DNA from: Flammula alnicola
Lineage: Eukaryota; Basidiomycota; Agaricomycetes; Agaricales; Strophariaceae
Length of the DNA: 64,000 bases
Assembly (NCBI GenBank): GCA_015499995.1
Contig: JADNRV010000033.1
Coordinates: forward strand, 186,001-250,000
Direction: 5' to 3'
The translations under genes were made by a program, and so were the position numbers. Positions 10,527-21,819 of this stretch are shown here, piece after piece. Every line of letters begins with the position of its first letter. The stretch's first letter is position 1. The notes beneath the pieces were generated by a model. It did not search any database and had not been told where the DNA came from. It worked only from the letters and a program-made list of their open reading frames with translations.

Positions 10527-13500
10527 CTACAGGTCCCAGGGCAAGGTAGGGATATTGTCGTCGGCACGCAATCTTCGAACCAGGGCACAGGCATGTGCTG
10601 GCTGGTCACAATCGGGAATTTTTATCATAAACAAGTCTTCAATCTCGACAGGAACTCGGACACCATCTCGTTGAATAAATGCAAAGCTGTCAGTTTTTGT
10701 TCTCAAATTGGAAACACACCCATATCGAATACCATCTTTCCGAACATAAGGTAATCGACGTGCGGCAGTAGTGCCCACAAATGGCGTTCCTTCCTGTTGA
10801 ACACTATAGGCACGTCGCAAATTCAGAGCGGGCCAGCGCTGCTTGAGGTATTCAAAGAGGAGGGAGTAGAGGTCTGTTCCATCTGCTCCTTGACCACGTA
10901 GGTTGACTGCGTAAAGATTTAAAGGCTTGGGGAGTCGCTTCGGCAAAGAGACAGAATCAGTGGATGCTTCACTATGAAAAATAGCAATCTCAGCCATCAT
11001 TCCTCCACGTTTTCCTTCTGACTTGAGGATCCGTTCAATCAAAACACGTTCATGTTGATGAGCGTCGTCAGGAAGTTCTAAAAGCAATTCATAAATCAAG
11101 TGAGTTTGAACCCAGTTGCGAAGCATCGTGAGCTCAATACGTCCACCGTCATGACCATTGTGATTCACTTTCTCAAGCATGCCGTTGAATCGCTCAAAGG
11201 CAAACAGCCACCATGCATAGACAGGCCCGTAAAGGGCGATCATGTCGGCAAAGTGCATGCCTAGATGATGGTTAATTGTCAATTCAACACCTAAGAGGAG
11301 CATACGAAGACAGTAATTGGACAGGTATGTCTGCCCTGCAATCGCCTGGGCCATCGTGATTGTCTTCATGGAGAGAAGTCGGACTCCTGCACAGAGTAAC
11401 AAGGCGGCGTCGTAGAGCGACCTCATATTCCGGGAATGTTTTGTATGAATCTTCTCGCCTGGAGATACAGGAGGCTCTGCGTTAGGGATAGCGTCAGTTT
11501 CGTCCCTCCACGAGCACCACAGAACAACCGGAGTAACAGTAAGCAGGCGGCGCCACTCGTCGGCCTTCTTCAATGATTGATTCTCGCCCAACTAGAATTG
11601 AAATGTTGGTGAGAAAATCAATCAAGGTATCAACAACTTACGTTCTTAGGCAATCGAGTAACATGGGTCGGCCATCGAATAGAATTTATGACATTTTCAA
11701 ATCGACTCTTCACGGAATCTTGGCCTCCAGCACCTGGAAACATATGCGCAGCAAATAGAATCCGAGTAAAAAGAAAGGCCACAATACCAAGAAAAAGGCA
11801 GTGCATAAAGTCGAGAGGCGTTTGTTTCGATGGCCGCCATCCAGGGATCCAATCTAGAGCAGACCACTGAACACCGTGGTTCTTAAGAATGGCCGCCTGA
11901 CGTGGCAAGGGTGCGTTTTTCGAATAGAATTTCTGTTTGAGGACCTCGGCATCGGTCCGGGGAATGAAGCTTGAAGTGGTGTATCCTGCTGGTTGGTTGA
12001 TGTCAAGAGAGGTACAACGACACCATGGGCAGGGATTGAGATCGGCACTGTGGCCAGCAAATCCAGACATCTTGTGTGCTCCTGGTGTATCGCAGTTGTT
12101 GCAAGTAAAATCGCCGGCTACCTTCTCGACAACAATATTTGAGTCTTCTTCATCATACATCTCCATATCGACGCCTGAGATCAAATTTGAGACGAAGATA
12201 ATGACAAACAAGATTCAAGCATACCATTCTTAAGTATCTTGACGTCTTTAACGATTGGTTCCATACAATGATTTAGTTGTCGTGTTGTCGGCTCGCTTGG
12301 ACCGGGCGTGATAGCTGGGCATATTACATTGGTCTGGAGGAAGCGTTGCTCGTGAGGGAGATCTGAAAAAGAGATATAAAAAGGACCGGATGAGTGGGGG
12401 CGATTTTCGAGGGCTCCAAACCTGATTTAAAACGAATGAATGAGTCATAATCATCAAAACTTATGAATAACGACACACCAATCGAGGTTAATGTTCATGT
12501 GAAGGCCAAACCTATAATCTGTCAACTTCTTCTCTGAGCCCGGAGCGATGGAAACATCTCGAACGGTTCCTAAATTTCCGACCTCGCGTTTGATTCCTGT
12601 CTTCAAGTCGTGCCAGATATTTCCGTCGTACATGTCTTTCATAACGAAATTCGGATCGCTGTTTTGATCAGAAGGGGTATTCCGGCTGTCACGAACGATT
12701 CGACGAAACCCCTTTCGGCGGACCATACGGCGGACCGACTGGAGGAGGGAAACTTGAGGGATGATCTTGATAGCACGTCGTTTCACCCGATTTTTCGAAT
12801 CCGTAGTTTCTTCGTAAATGACGCCATCGCAGGAAGGAATAGGACAGGCGGGAGAGTCGAGATTAACCATCGCTTCAGGCGTGAAATGCTTCCAGCATTG
12901 AGGACAAACAGCATATTGGATGATGTATTCGTCTGGGTCGATTCCAAGCCGCCGCTTCGCACTGGCTAGCGTCCGTACAGGTCGAGGATGTTCCGGAAGT
13001 ACCCCAGCTGCATCAAGAGCATTGAGAGTGGTCGCAAGGTTGTCATCTGTCTTGTTAATGGGCATCCCCTCGAAAACATTGTTGAGTACAGCTTGTAAAT
13101 AGGCGATCCGAACGCATGAGGGTTCCTCATCTCTGTAGGCTGGGGGCAATATTGGAACAGCAGATTGACGATCTGCTTCAAGATCGGTATCGACCTCGTT
13201 TGGCATAGTTGCATGGGTCCATGTAGTGTCTGCAGGTTGAACGGGGAGAGGGGGGAATGGAACATCATTGGGCGGATCCTCAAGTCCTGGCTCATCCACT
13301 CCAAAATCTTGGTACCCCATATATACATCCTGAGCATTTCGTTCGAGTTCGAGGGGGCCCAAAGCTGGTGGTTGAGCGATGGCGTGGTTCTGTGGCGGTA
13401 TAACCAGTGGGGCTGGCCCATTTTTCGTGAGGTGTTTGCGAGCAGAAGTACGTGATATCCTTTTGAGAAGGGGTTCGAGATTGTAGCACTTGAAGCAGTT

Positions 13501-13530
13501 GCATTCGACTTTGGCGGCGGCGTTCAACAT
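10527..13530 (-). CDS. Tnp2-family transposase (CACTA/EnSpm)
   Basis: Transposase that should cut and join the ends of the surrounding element. Start ATG at 13530 (MLNAAAKVECNCFKC). Exon 1 has a CNCFKC cysteine pair and a zinc-ribbon-like block (CPQCWKHF...CPIPSCDG). Splicing near 12482 (donor GTGTGTCG) joins NLDW to FGALENRPHSSG. A second intron near 12178-12226 joins to the Tnp2 core: CNNCDTPGAHKMSGFAGH, CPWCRC, then LDFMHCLFLGI and LFAAHMFPGAGG. The last exon runs from GENQSLKKADEWRRLLTV to the TAG at 10527-10529. All exons join without internal stops, so the protein (roughly 900 residues) looks complete. Neighbours are the element's two plus-strand genes. Tnp2 identity is confident; activity is inference. 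Confidence 0.88.
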
Positions 13531-13715
13531 TTCGATGGAGAGAATAATTTGTGATGAGACGAAGGAAGTGGCTGAACGGGCTGCGGTCCCGAGTGGTCAC
13601 AGTCCTATAACTTGACGTCACGGTGATTGCTCTCTTCCTCCCCCGCGCTACCTCCTTCTCTACCTCGATACGCCACCGCGCCTCAAGTCTTCTAAACGAT
13701 ATCATAACTAGGGAG

Positions 13716-14397
13716 ATGGACCACGAAATTCTTAGTGAAACAGAGCCCGAGTCCCAGGAGATTGTACAAGAGACCCCACCCAGAAGGATGCAGGTACATT
13801 CAAGACTTTCTTGACTGATAATAAGTTTATTCACGTCAGATTTATCTGTAGAAAGTTGGAGAATGGGTAGAGAAAACTGCAGAGGCAACTCTGACTGCAG
13901 CCATGCTCCAGCAACTCGGTGTTATGACCTCGCCTGCAGCGCATTTACTCCCAAGATCTCCTTCACCGCGTACTCCCAAATCTACCGCCCTTCATCAATT
14001 CCAGCAAGGCGACAAGACATATCCCTCTCCCGGAATCGAGCTCGCGAAAACCACCGCTGCGCGTGCTCCAAGCGGATCCATCGGCCCTAATCCCATTCCT
14101 TCCCCACTCTTTCCAAACCAGAATCCTTCCGTTCACGCAACGGCAACACCACCGACGCAAGACGGTTTACTAGCAGGCACCACCTCATCAGCTTCTCCGG
14201 TCGCTCCGATATCTTCTTCTTCATCCGACTCTCCAGCACCTTTGTCTTTGTCCGAGTCTCCAACATTTCGTCGTCGCAAGAAGGATATGACCCGTATCCG
14301 ACGTGAAATAAAGGTCCTGGAAGAGATTTCCTCTCGGCTGACCTATCTCTACCCCAAGCGAGACAAGCTCAAGAAGAAATTGTGTCGTCGTGATTAA
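13716..14397 (+). CDS. CACTA-borne hypothetical protein, basic C-terminus
   Basis: Two exons: ATG at 13716 (MDHEILSETEPESQEIVQ), a 58-nt intron starting GTACAT and ending CTGTAG near 13860, then KVGEWVEKTAEATLTAAMLQ. The middle is Ser/Pro/Thr-rich and probably disordered. The end (RRRKKDMTRIRREIKVLEEI...KRDKLKKKLCRRD) is a short basic coiled coil. It is divergent from the Tnp2 gene and close to the right terminus of the element. I do not recognise a family. A DNA-binding accessory role is possible but only inferred from charge and location. Confidence 0.6.
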
Positions 14398-14748
14398 TCC
14401 ATTTCCGCTTCTATTACTTTCCTTTTCGATTTGTATACCATTTTATTCCATTCATACTGTATACCTATACATCACACATATGTACTATCTACTATCCTCA
14501 CATCTCTAGTTTCCGTCGCTGTAGCCAAGTTGGTTTGTGCCATACATCTAGCCTATGATTCACATTTTTTTCTCTAAGTCCTCACTGTCCGTGAATTTCC
14601 AGCAAATTGTCGTACATTCTGTTGTGCCGATAATCTCTCAGAATTTTGGCCTTGCATATTCTCGGTTGGTGAATTGTGTGTGAATTCCTGGGAATTGTCG
14701 GAATTGTAGAAAATTCACACAGTGCGCTTTTTCGCATAATGTGCTGTG

Positions 14749-16834
14749 CTTCTACTCCCTCTCCGTCATCCGTGCGCATCGAAGTCCGGCCATCGAGAGT
14801 TTGTGGGGTGGCGAGTCTGAGGGTTGCGGGCTTGTGAATTCGGCTCATACGCTTTGATTATGACGGGCGTGAGACGTGGGCAGGTCTCTGCTCCACCAGA
14901 CACCGTGCGGCAGGCTTTTCACCAGGCTGTGGAGAAGTTAGACGCTGCATATTCATATTCATCCAAGGCGAGCCTGGGCAGTGCTTTCACAGTGTGAGAT
15001 GGTGTTTGAAGTCGACGTCGACGCATTCGTGTTCTGCTGGCGAAAGCTAGGTAGGGTTTCCATTGCTTTCAGATGCGATAGCGGGGCCTTGCAAGCTTTG
15101 AAAGTGCTTTTCTTCTTTGATCTGGGGTGGGAATGGGACTTACTAGCGACGAGGCGTGCGCGTGAGCACGAAAAGAAACGACGAATGAACAAGGATACCC
15201 GACCTTCCTTTCGATTTGGAGCAGACGATGGTGATGTCAATCGGCCCGAGCTCGAGGTTGGGATTTGTTTGTTTCGAAAACTCTTATTTGTTGAAAATGT
15301 CTAACTTTTCTCTTTCTGCACGCTGTGGGTATGACTCGCAACAAGTCGTCACCCACCTTGCCAGGTCTCTACTTCGCCTACTCGTTATCCCTCCTCTCTG
15401 TTGCTCTTTCTCAACGGTTTGCCCGGGTTTTTTCTTCACGAATCCGCTCGTCTTGTAAGTTCGTTGTTTCTCTTCTCAACCCCCTGAACTCAAGTATTAA
15501 TTTCAGCTTTCCACAGTCTAGATGTTCATATCGGATGCTGCCTGCTTGCAGTAGCCCACGCCCGTTGGTGCCCACCTGCTGGGCCGCTTCTTTTCGCCTC
15601 GCACTGCGATAAAGGAGATGCATCATTGAATAAGTGGGTGACGGCTATTCCGGAGGTATGTACATGTCATATTTTCGATTCCGTATACCCTATTTACGCC
15701 TCTATCTAGACTATTTACTCCCTTGTTTCCACCCCTCCGTCGACACCTTGCCGTCCTCACCGCCGGCCTCTCTAGACAGATGGTGATAACCGAGGAAGGT
15801 CGAGTCACTTTCGTACATCTGCTGGATCGACGGCGCTGTTGCCATCGACTTTCAAGCCTGATATGTGGGAGCAGGAGCGAGATAAGGGGGATGTGCCATC
15901 TGAAGGAGATGCCGAGTAGGACGACGGAGAGGATGAGGCGCCAGCCCGATGGTTGCTCGTAATCACTCACCAAACTACATCTTAACACTTCCACTGAAGA
16001 CAGACTTACGCAACCGATACCCCGTATTCACCCTTCCCAAAGTTCGCTTTCGTGCACGACCCATGCCCAGGTTTCACGTAGACGCCTGAGGGTTAGCTCC
16101 CGCTATCGATTATCGAGCATGATGCTGAGCAGGAATAGGAGAAGGCTGCGTCCGTGGCTGGAGAATGTGAGGAGGGTGATCCGGCAGATACACAGTTCCC
16201 TGTCATCGCCAACAACATAGCTGCCGCTCATTATGACCCTCATGACACGAGTTCGCTGGCGAGCGTCACTTATCGCATGATGACGACGACGACTATGACC
16301 AGAAAGGGCTCGAGTGTCTGCCCTCAGTCGTCTGCTTCCTCCATTCACTAGGAGATCCGTTGCCACCTCGGAGTCATCCTCACCTTTCATCCGCGCCGGC
16401 GCCGGCGTTTGGCATCGAACCGGAATTCGCCTCAACTCAGTGCAGCACTCGCCACCCTGCACTCGCCTCTCATAACTTCACTTTCAAGGCATGCTCGACC
16501 TACGTCTAATGTCTCTACCACACTCAGCGCCCTGACCGGCCCTCCTTTCACCCACGACTCCGGATCCTATGCGAAGGCGAAACGGCAACCACATTCGCGT
16601 CCACCACTTCTCTTCCTTTCTATAGTCTCTCAAGCCGAAAACCAACCTACACCCCGCCCACACTCCTCCGCGTCCTCCTTCCGCGGGCACCATGACAATC
16701 ATTTTTCCAACCAATCTCATCACCATCACCAATCCCATCGCTCAAACCAACACCCTTAACCAAACGCAAACGAACACGCAGGCACAACTCCTCGTCAGAA
16801 CAACTGTAGCTCAACAACAGTTTCTTCTCCCTCA
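14749..16834 (+). repeat. 2.09-kb direct repeat, copy B
   Basis: Second copy of the segment at 4528-6612, starting 6 nt after the CACTA right end. Unlike copy A it runs on without a break into further sequence of what seems to be the same gene (16835 onward), so copy B keeps the original right flank and copy A the original left flank. Confidence 0.9.
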
Positions 16835-18074
16835 AGCCCCAGCTCGCCTCCTACCTCCTCTTCCAATTGTTTACTTTTTCGAGCTTCTGGCTGGGAGTCC
16901 GCGCGCTCGAGATCGGTCTAGGGTTAGGGCTGGGGTGGGCGCCGCTCCAGGAACTTTAACTGGAGGAGGACTCTCGAGTTCGTTCAGGCTTCAGTACGCG
17001 CACGACGAGAAGTGCAAAGAGCAAGAGCAGTAATAGGCAACCGGATCCAGGCCAAGGAGACGTCCCTCTGCTACCGTTCACCCTCCTTTCTCATCCAGCT
17101 TTCACGAGCCAGTTATCGTTGAATCTGCCCCCTTCTTCATCGTCGATGCAGTGTCTGCCACTGCGCAGTCCGACTTTGGGCTTGGGTGCAGCTCTGGCTG
17201 TTAGAGGAGGATCGTCTTGCACTCGAGCCAGACGAGCAATACTAGCTCTGTCCTGCCTCCGGCTGAATCGTCGGTTGCTGGGTCTATCGCCGCCCATCCC
17301 GCTCCTCCCATCGATCACGTTGCTGCCGCCGTCGCCACCCCAGATGGTCATGGCTTCTTCGCTGGTGTTCGGAGAAAGTGTATCGATCTTGGGATGGTCG
17401 AAAAGTCTCCCGACTCTGGGTTCGGCGTTGAATGTCAGCGCTACCTCAAACCCAAACAACTTGGACGCCCTTTCACCTATGACGACTACGTCTTCCGTAT
17501 TTTTCACGCCCAAGTCGTCTCCACATCAACCTTTGACACCGAGGAACAAGCTCTCGTTTACGCATTCTCCAGGAAAATGGCCTGGACAACAGTCGGCGTC
17601 GTTAGGAAGAGTATCTGCCGCTGGTGTCGCTGGTGGTAGTGGAGGTGCAGACACATGTGGAGGATTAGGTGGAGGAGCAGGGAATGGAAATGAGCTACCG
17701 CCAAGGAACTCCTAGGCGATTTGAAGATCCCTGCGAGGATTAGTCGGGCGCAGGTTGGGCTGTGGCGGGATTTAGGTATGGTTAGAGAGTTGCAAGGAAT
17801 GTGGGACGTAAGTTCATGTTTTTTCTTTTCTCTATCTGTATCTTTCGTTCCCCCTTTCTCTCGCCCGTTGTTCTCTTTCTTTCGTTCTCGTTTTCTTTTC
17901 TTTCCTTTGATGGCTAACAATTACTCTTATATGTTTCTAGAGCTCAAGGAGATGCAGCAAACGTACAATACCATCGTCTTCAAGGTGCCAACCATCCTCG
18001 ACGCCCATGCTCAACACCACGCACAACAAGCTCTCGTCCCCGCCTGTTCTCTCGCTCAAAAGAACCTTGGCTAG
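16409..18074 (+). pseudogene. Degenerate Ser/Pro/Gly-rich gene, 3' part
   Basis: A Ser/Pro/His-rich frame (MASNRNSPQLSAALATLH) in copy B is followed by frames rich in Ser, Pro and Gly, then DLKIPARISRAQVGLWRDLG. A good intron follows (GTAAGTTC near 17808, branch-like CTAAC, acceptor near 17940-17942). After it comes LKEMQQTYNTIVFKVPTILD and a stop at 18072-18074. Frame changes are needed to connect the pieces, so I treat it as broken. The KIPARISRAQ segment looks conserved-protein-like but I cannot name the family. The 5' part was duplicated to 4528-6612. Confidence 0.45.
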
Positions 18075-18755
18075 CCTCCTATAACCCGCTACAGCACAAT
18101 CGCAAGCGGTGCTTTCGGTTTTATGAGCAGTGCTATGCTCAATGTAACATCGAAGTCGACACGAAGATGGGTTCAGAACGACCATATGTCCCACTGGGAC
18201 GCATCGAATGGTGAATTGGTTTCTGGCGGGCGAGCGGCGTTGGATATTGGGAAGGCACCGTACTCTATCGTCGATAGTAGACAGACCCGCCAGGCTCCAG
18301 TAGGCCTAGCCAGCGGCAATTCTGCGTTCGCAATTCCCCCTTTCGTTACCGACAACGATATCCATACTGGCCGTTGGTGACCTCGGCTGGCTGGGTACCC
18401 AAGTGGCGTCAGTTTGAGGCATATCGCACGCACTTGAGATCTTGGAGTAGAAGAGCGCCTCCATAGGCCTTAGGATTGACAGGGATGCCGGTAGGTGCAC
18501 CTGTGGGGGGCTCATAGGTGTGGTGTGGTAAGGTTTAAGAGACACGATTGGAATTGGATGAAATTCGACTTGAACTTGGAGGACCCGTGCATCGTAGGGG
18601 CGGCAGAATCTGCTTGAGCGAAGTACAATGTCCAGCATGTACTATGTAGTAAAATATGTAGAAGTCGGCAGTTTATAACAGTCAGCTAAACAATTCCCTT
18701 CCTTCTCCATTCTTGTAATACAAGGTGCGACCAGACTTTCGAGGAACGGGAAGAA
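18075..18755. other. Intergenic, possible decayed gene end
   Basis: Short frames only. A plus-strand stretch near 18090-18200 (FRFYEQCYAQCN) could be further debris of the preceding gene. Nothing identifiable. Confidence 0.4.
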
Positions 18756-21392
18756 TCACTTTCTTAAGAGGTCGGCTGCCTGTTATGCGAGAGCACTTGT
18801 AAGGTTACTCGAATTGCTGTCAGGAATGAACCATACCTTCTCGCCTATAGCGTATGCGACAGATTGAATGTGGCAGGATAGTTCCTAGTTACAAAATAAA
18901 TATATATCCGTGAACGAATAATAAGCAAAGTGCAGGTTTGAATACCATTGGAAGAATAGAAGCATCAACCTGTACAGCAGATAACATTTAACCAACCCAG
19001 CAGATAGATATAGATAAAGCGCCCGCTAGTACTCACGACGCGTAGGTTAGTCGTCCCATAGACTTTGAGTTCACTGTCGACAACGCCTCCGTCATCACGT
19101 GGGAGCATTGCCGCTGTTCCGACAGGATGAAAGACAGGCCCGCAGTTTTCTTTCACATACTGCCTTAGTTTCTCTTCGTCCCCTACCACCTCAGGCCCAG
19201 GAAGCACATAGGAACGCACAATACCGGCCATTGGGGGCGTCGCAACGAGCTTCATCGTAAACTTGGTAATCTGGACTAGGAGATCAAGGTCAGCTTCGTT
19301 GCCGTAGTAGTTTGGGTCGATGAGAGGCGGTGTAAGAGGATCGGAGGAGCCGATATGGACCGTTCCGCGCGAGAGCGGGTGCATAACGGCGCTGACGAGG
19401 GTGGTATATCTCTTTCCTGGGACAGGGACAGAACTAGGAAGTGGCTGATGCCCGATATAGTTTAGGATCCTGGTAAGATAGAGGTTAAGCGCAAAAACGA
19501 CATCAAGAGAGCGTGCATGCTACCGACTCACTCTGCTTGGGCAAGATGTTCCTGCGTCAGCCAGCTTTTTTGTAACTCGTATTGTTTCTGGAGGCCACTT
19601 GCAAGAGCTGGCGATGTCTGGGCTTCCAAGTGATTAGTTGAATGCACGTCGGCCTTCTCTTGCCAAGCACGAATATCTTCTGGGGTGCCCAAATCTTTAC
19701 TGGAAAGGAAAATGAAACCTGGGGCAGGAACTGAAGATAGCAGTCCTTTTTGCTTCTTGCTAGTGTACAAAGTCAAAGTAAACGCATTGGTCATCGAGAC
19801 GTGAAGGATATCAAACTTACTAAAGTTCTTGCTGTTTCGCGAGCTCTTCAGGATCGGAAAGCACGTCCATCGTCTCGAACTTGGGATCTATCTCGATAAT
19901 AGATGCAACACAAACATGATCCTCTGACTCTCTGGATCAGAGAAAAGATTCGCTTAATTTTGCTGCGGTACTCACGGAGATTCTCGCCCACACCGGGAAG
20001 GTTGATTATGGGTGTAATACCCTGTACTTGTAGGATCTTGCTATTCCCGATCCCCGAAAGCTCCAATAACTGAGGCGTTTGGAAAGCTCCTGGAATTGGG
20101 AATAAGAGATGGTCAATAGTGATGTACGTTACGTTCAAGTACTACCCACCAGCAGACAAGATTATGTCCCTCTTAACTCCTTCTACAACCTGCCGTGCGC
20201 CCTGATGGGTGAATTCCACAGCGGTGGCGGTCTGCAGCCCGTTATCCCCTTTCCCAAAAATGATCTGTATAAACGACGAGCGATGAGTGATTGAACACGT
20301 TTACGATATCTTGGACGCCGTACTTTGGTGACTTGAGAATGTATAAGAACCAAGAGGTTAGGGCGACTGGCGTTAGGTTCATAATAATCGGGGGCAGCGT
20401 ACGAGCGCTTGGCAGTACGGGGGTCTACTGACGTAAACGACGACATTGAACCGACATTGGTGCCGTTAGCCTGTGGAGCGAAAGCGCCTCGTAAGTTGAT
20501 TAAAAATAAATGAAGATGAGCAACTAATTAACCATCTCGGGATTTCTTGGAATGCCAAGCGCTTTGGCAGCATCAAACAGTAGGGCATGCTGTTCCGTAA
20601 ACATTGTAGGGAATGACTTCTTGATTGGTCCTATATGACATGTCGAGAATCGGTGAAAGCGGCTTCAGCTGCGTTTACGAGACCTTACCAGTCGTTCCGT
20701 GGAAAGCAGGATCCGGTTTGGCCGCATATCTCTCCTCATCAAAGGCTGAGAGGTTGCTGGGAAACGTAGTTTCGCTCTGGAAAATACTGCTCAGCAAATA
20801 TGACGGAGTTCTGACCGGGAAATTGAATACCTTTTTCATGTACCCGAGCAGGGATTCCCAGTTCCAGCCTACATTTCCAAGCCCCTCAAGGGCGTCAAAT
20901 TCCTCTCTGGAGGGACGAGACATTCCTAAGAAATTGTTCTCGAGAGATTTCAGGGATTCATGGGAGCTGAGATGCGGGCAATGAAATCTACCAAAGAGGA
21001 TCCCCCTAATCCCTTTCCACGCGGTTGGAGGACAGGTCGACCGCCGGCTCGGGCTTGGGGACAGAGATGAATGTCCAATCATAGGCCGGGTTCGCAATAG
21101 TTCTTCCCATGAATCCTAGAAAGAAAACACATAAATTATACGTTTAGCTCAAATATTTCGAACTGCGTACCTGGGACATTGATTTCGGGAACGTTGTTGT
21201 CGTGTCCCCCGGCTTCGATCACGCCTACGACGACATCTTTATCTTCACTGAGTCTGATAGAATTGTCAGCGCGATGCAGACGCGATTTGGACTTCAATAC
21301 CTCGCAGCGAGCGTGAGACCGGCAGTACCGCCGCCTAGGATAAGATAATCGAATTTAGTTGCTTTGAATTGCTCGACGGATACAATAGGCAT
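18756..21392 (-). CDS. GMC (glucose-methanol-choline) oxidoreductase, one frameshift
   Basis: FAD flavoenzyme that oxidises an alcohol or sugar; aryl-alcohol/glucose oxidase superfamily. About fifteen exons join cleanly. ATG at 21392 gives [20 protein letters not shown] with the dinucleotide motif GGGTAG. Then come [45 protein letters not shown], the PS00624-like [40 protein letters not shown] (first catalytic His), VDASILPM and SCHIQ (second His). It ends AADLLRK at TGA 18756-18758. No signal peptide is visible, so an intracellular enzyme is likely. A one-base shortening of a C run (plus-strand G run 21057-21060) puts WTFISVP and RGKGLGGSS in different frames. That is a true mutation or an assembly error. 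Otherwise all family motifs are present. Confidence 0.85.
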
Positions 21393-21819
21393 GGTTGAAA
21401 TGAAGAAAGTTGGGGCTTACATGGGGTCAAAAGAGGAGGATATAAATATTAAATGACAGCCTATGTGGGCCGTGTGCATGACTCTGACCACAAATGGCAT
21501 GCTTCGTAATACGTTATACCAGATTTAGGTCGCAAGTCAGCCCTCTTCCAGTCTCACGTCAGCTCGCGCGGGACCTTGCGGGAATATCTCCCAGAGGGCC
21601 GCCCACAATGAATCTGAATGACAAAACGCCGACCCTGCGAGGGGCCCCAGGCCGGCCGCTTCTGTTCTAAAACCTTTTACACGCCTTCCAATATCATGAG
21701 AACCAAAGATTACGGAACCTGACTTTAGGGAGAGCAGCAAGGCAAGGCGGCGTGCGAGTAGTTCCTGATACTGTTCGTCAAAGAGATGCAACAATGCAGC
21801 AGCATGGACTGCTGCGGCC
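21393..21819. other. Upstream region of GMC gene, no gene recognised
   Basis: Probably contains the GMC promoter. No coding motif or repeat identified. Confidence 0.4.

Larger units (their letters stand above)
6619..14743. mobile_element. CACTA/EnSpm-like DNA transposon (8.1 kb)
   Basis: The ends are imperfect inverted repeats: CACATTGGACGAAAATGCGC at 6619, and the reverse complement of 14743 inward reads CACATTATGCGAAAAAGCGC. Both continue into ACTGTGTGAATT. The interior holds a Tnp2 transposase (minus strand) and two plus-strand genes. Two hAT-type MITEs have inserted into it. No matching short target duplication is seen; the element instead lies between two 2.09-kb direct repeats. CACTA elements normally start CAC and make 2-3-bp duplications. 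Confidence 0.8.

Noticed and set aside
4528..16834. The two 2.09-kb direct repeats as LTRs of a retrotransposon
   Set aside because: The interior encodes a Tnp2 CACTA transposase with its own inverted ends, no gag/pol, and the repeats lack TG..CA ends and run into host-like gene sequence.
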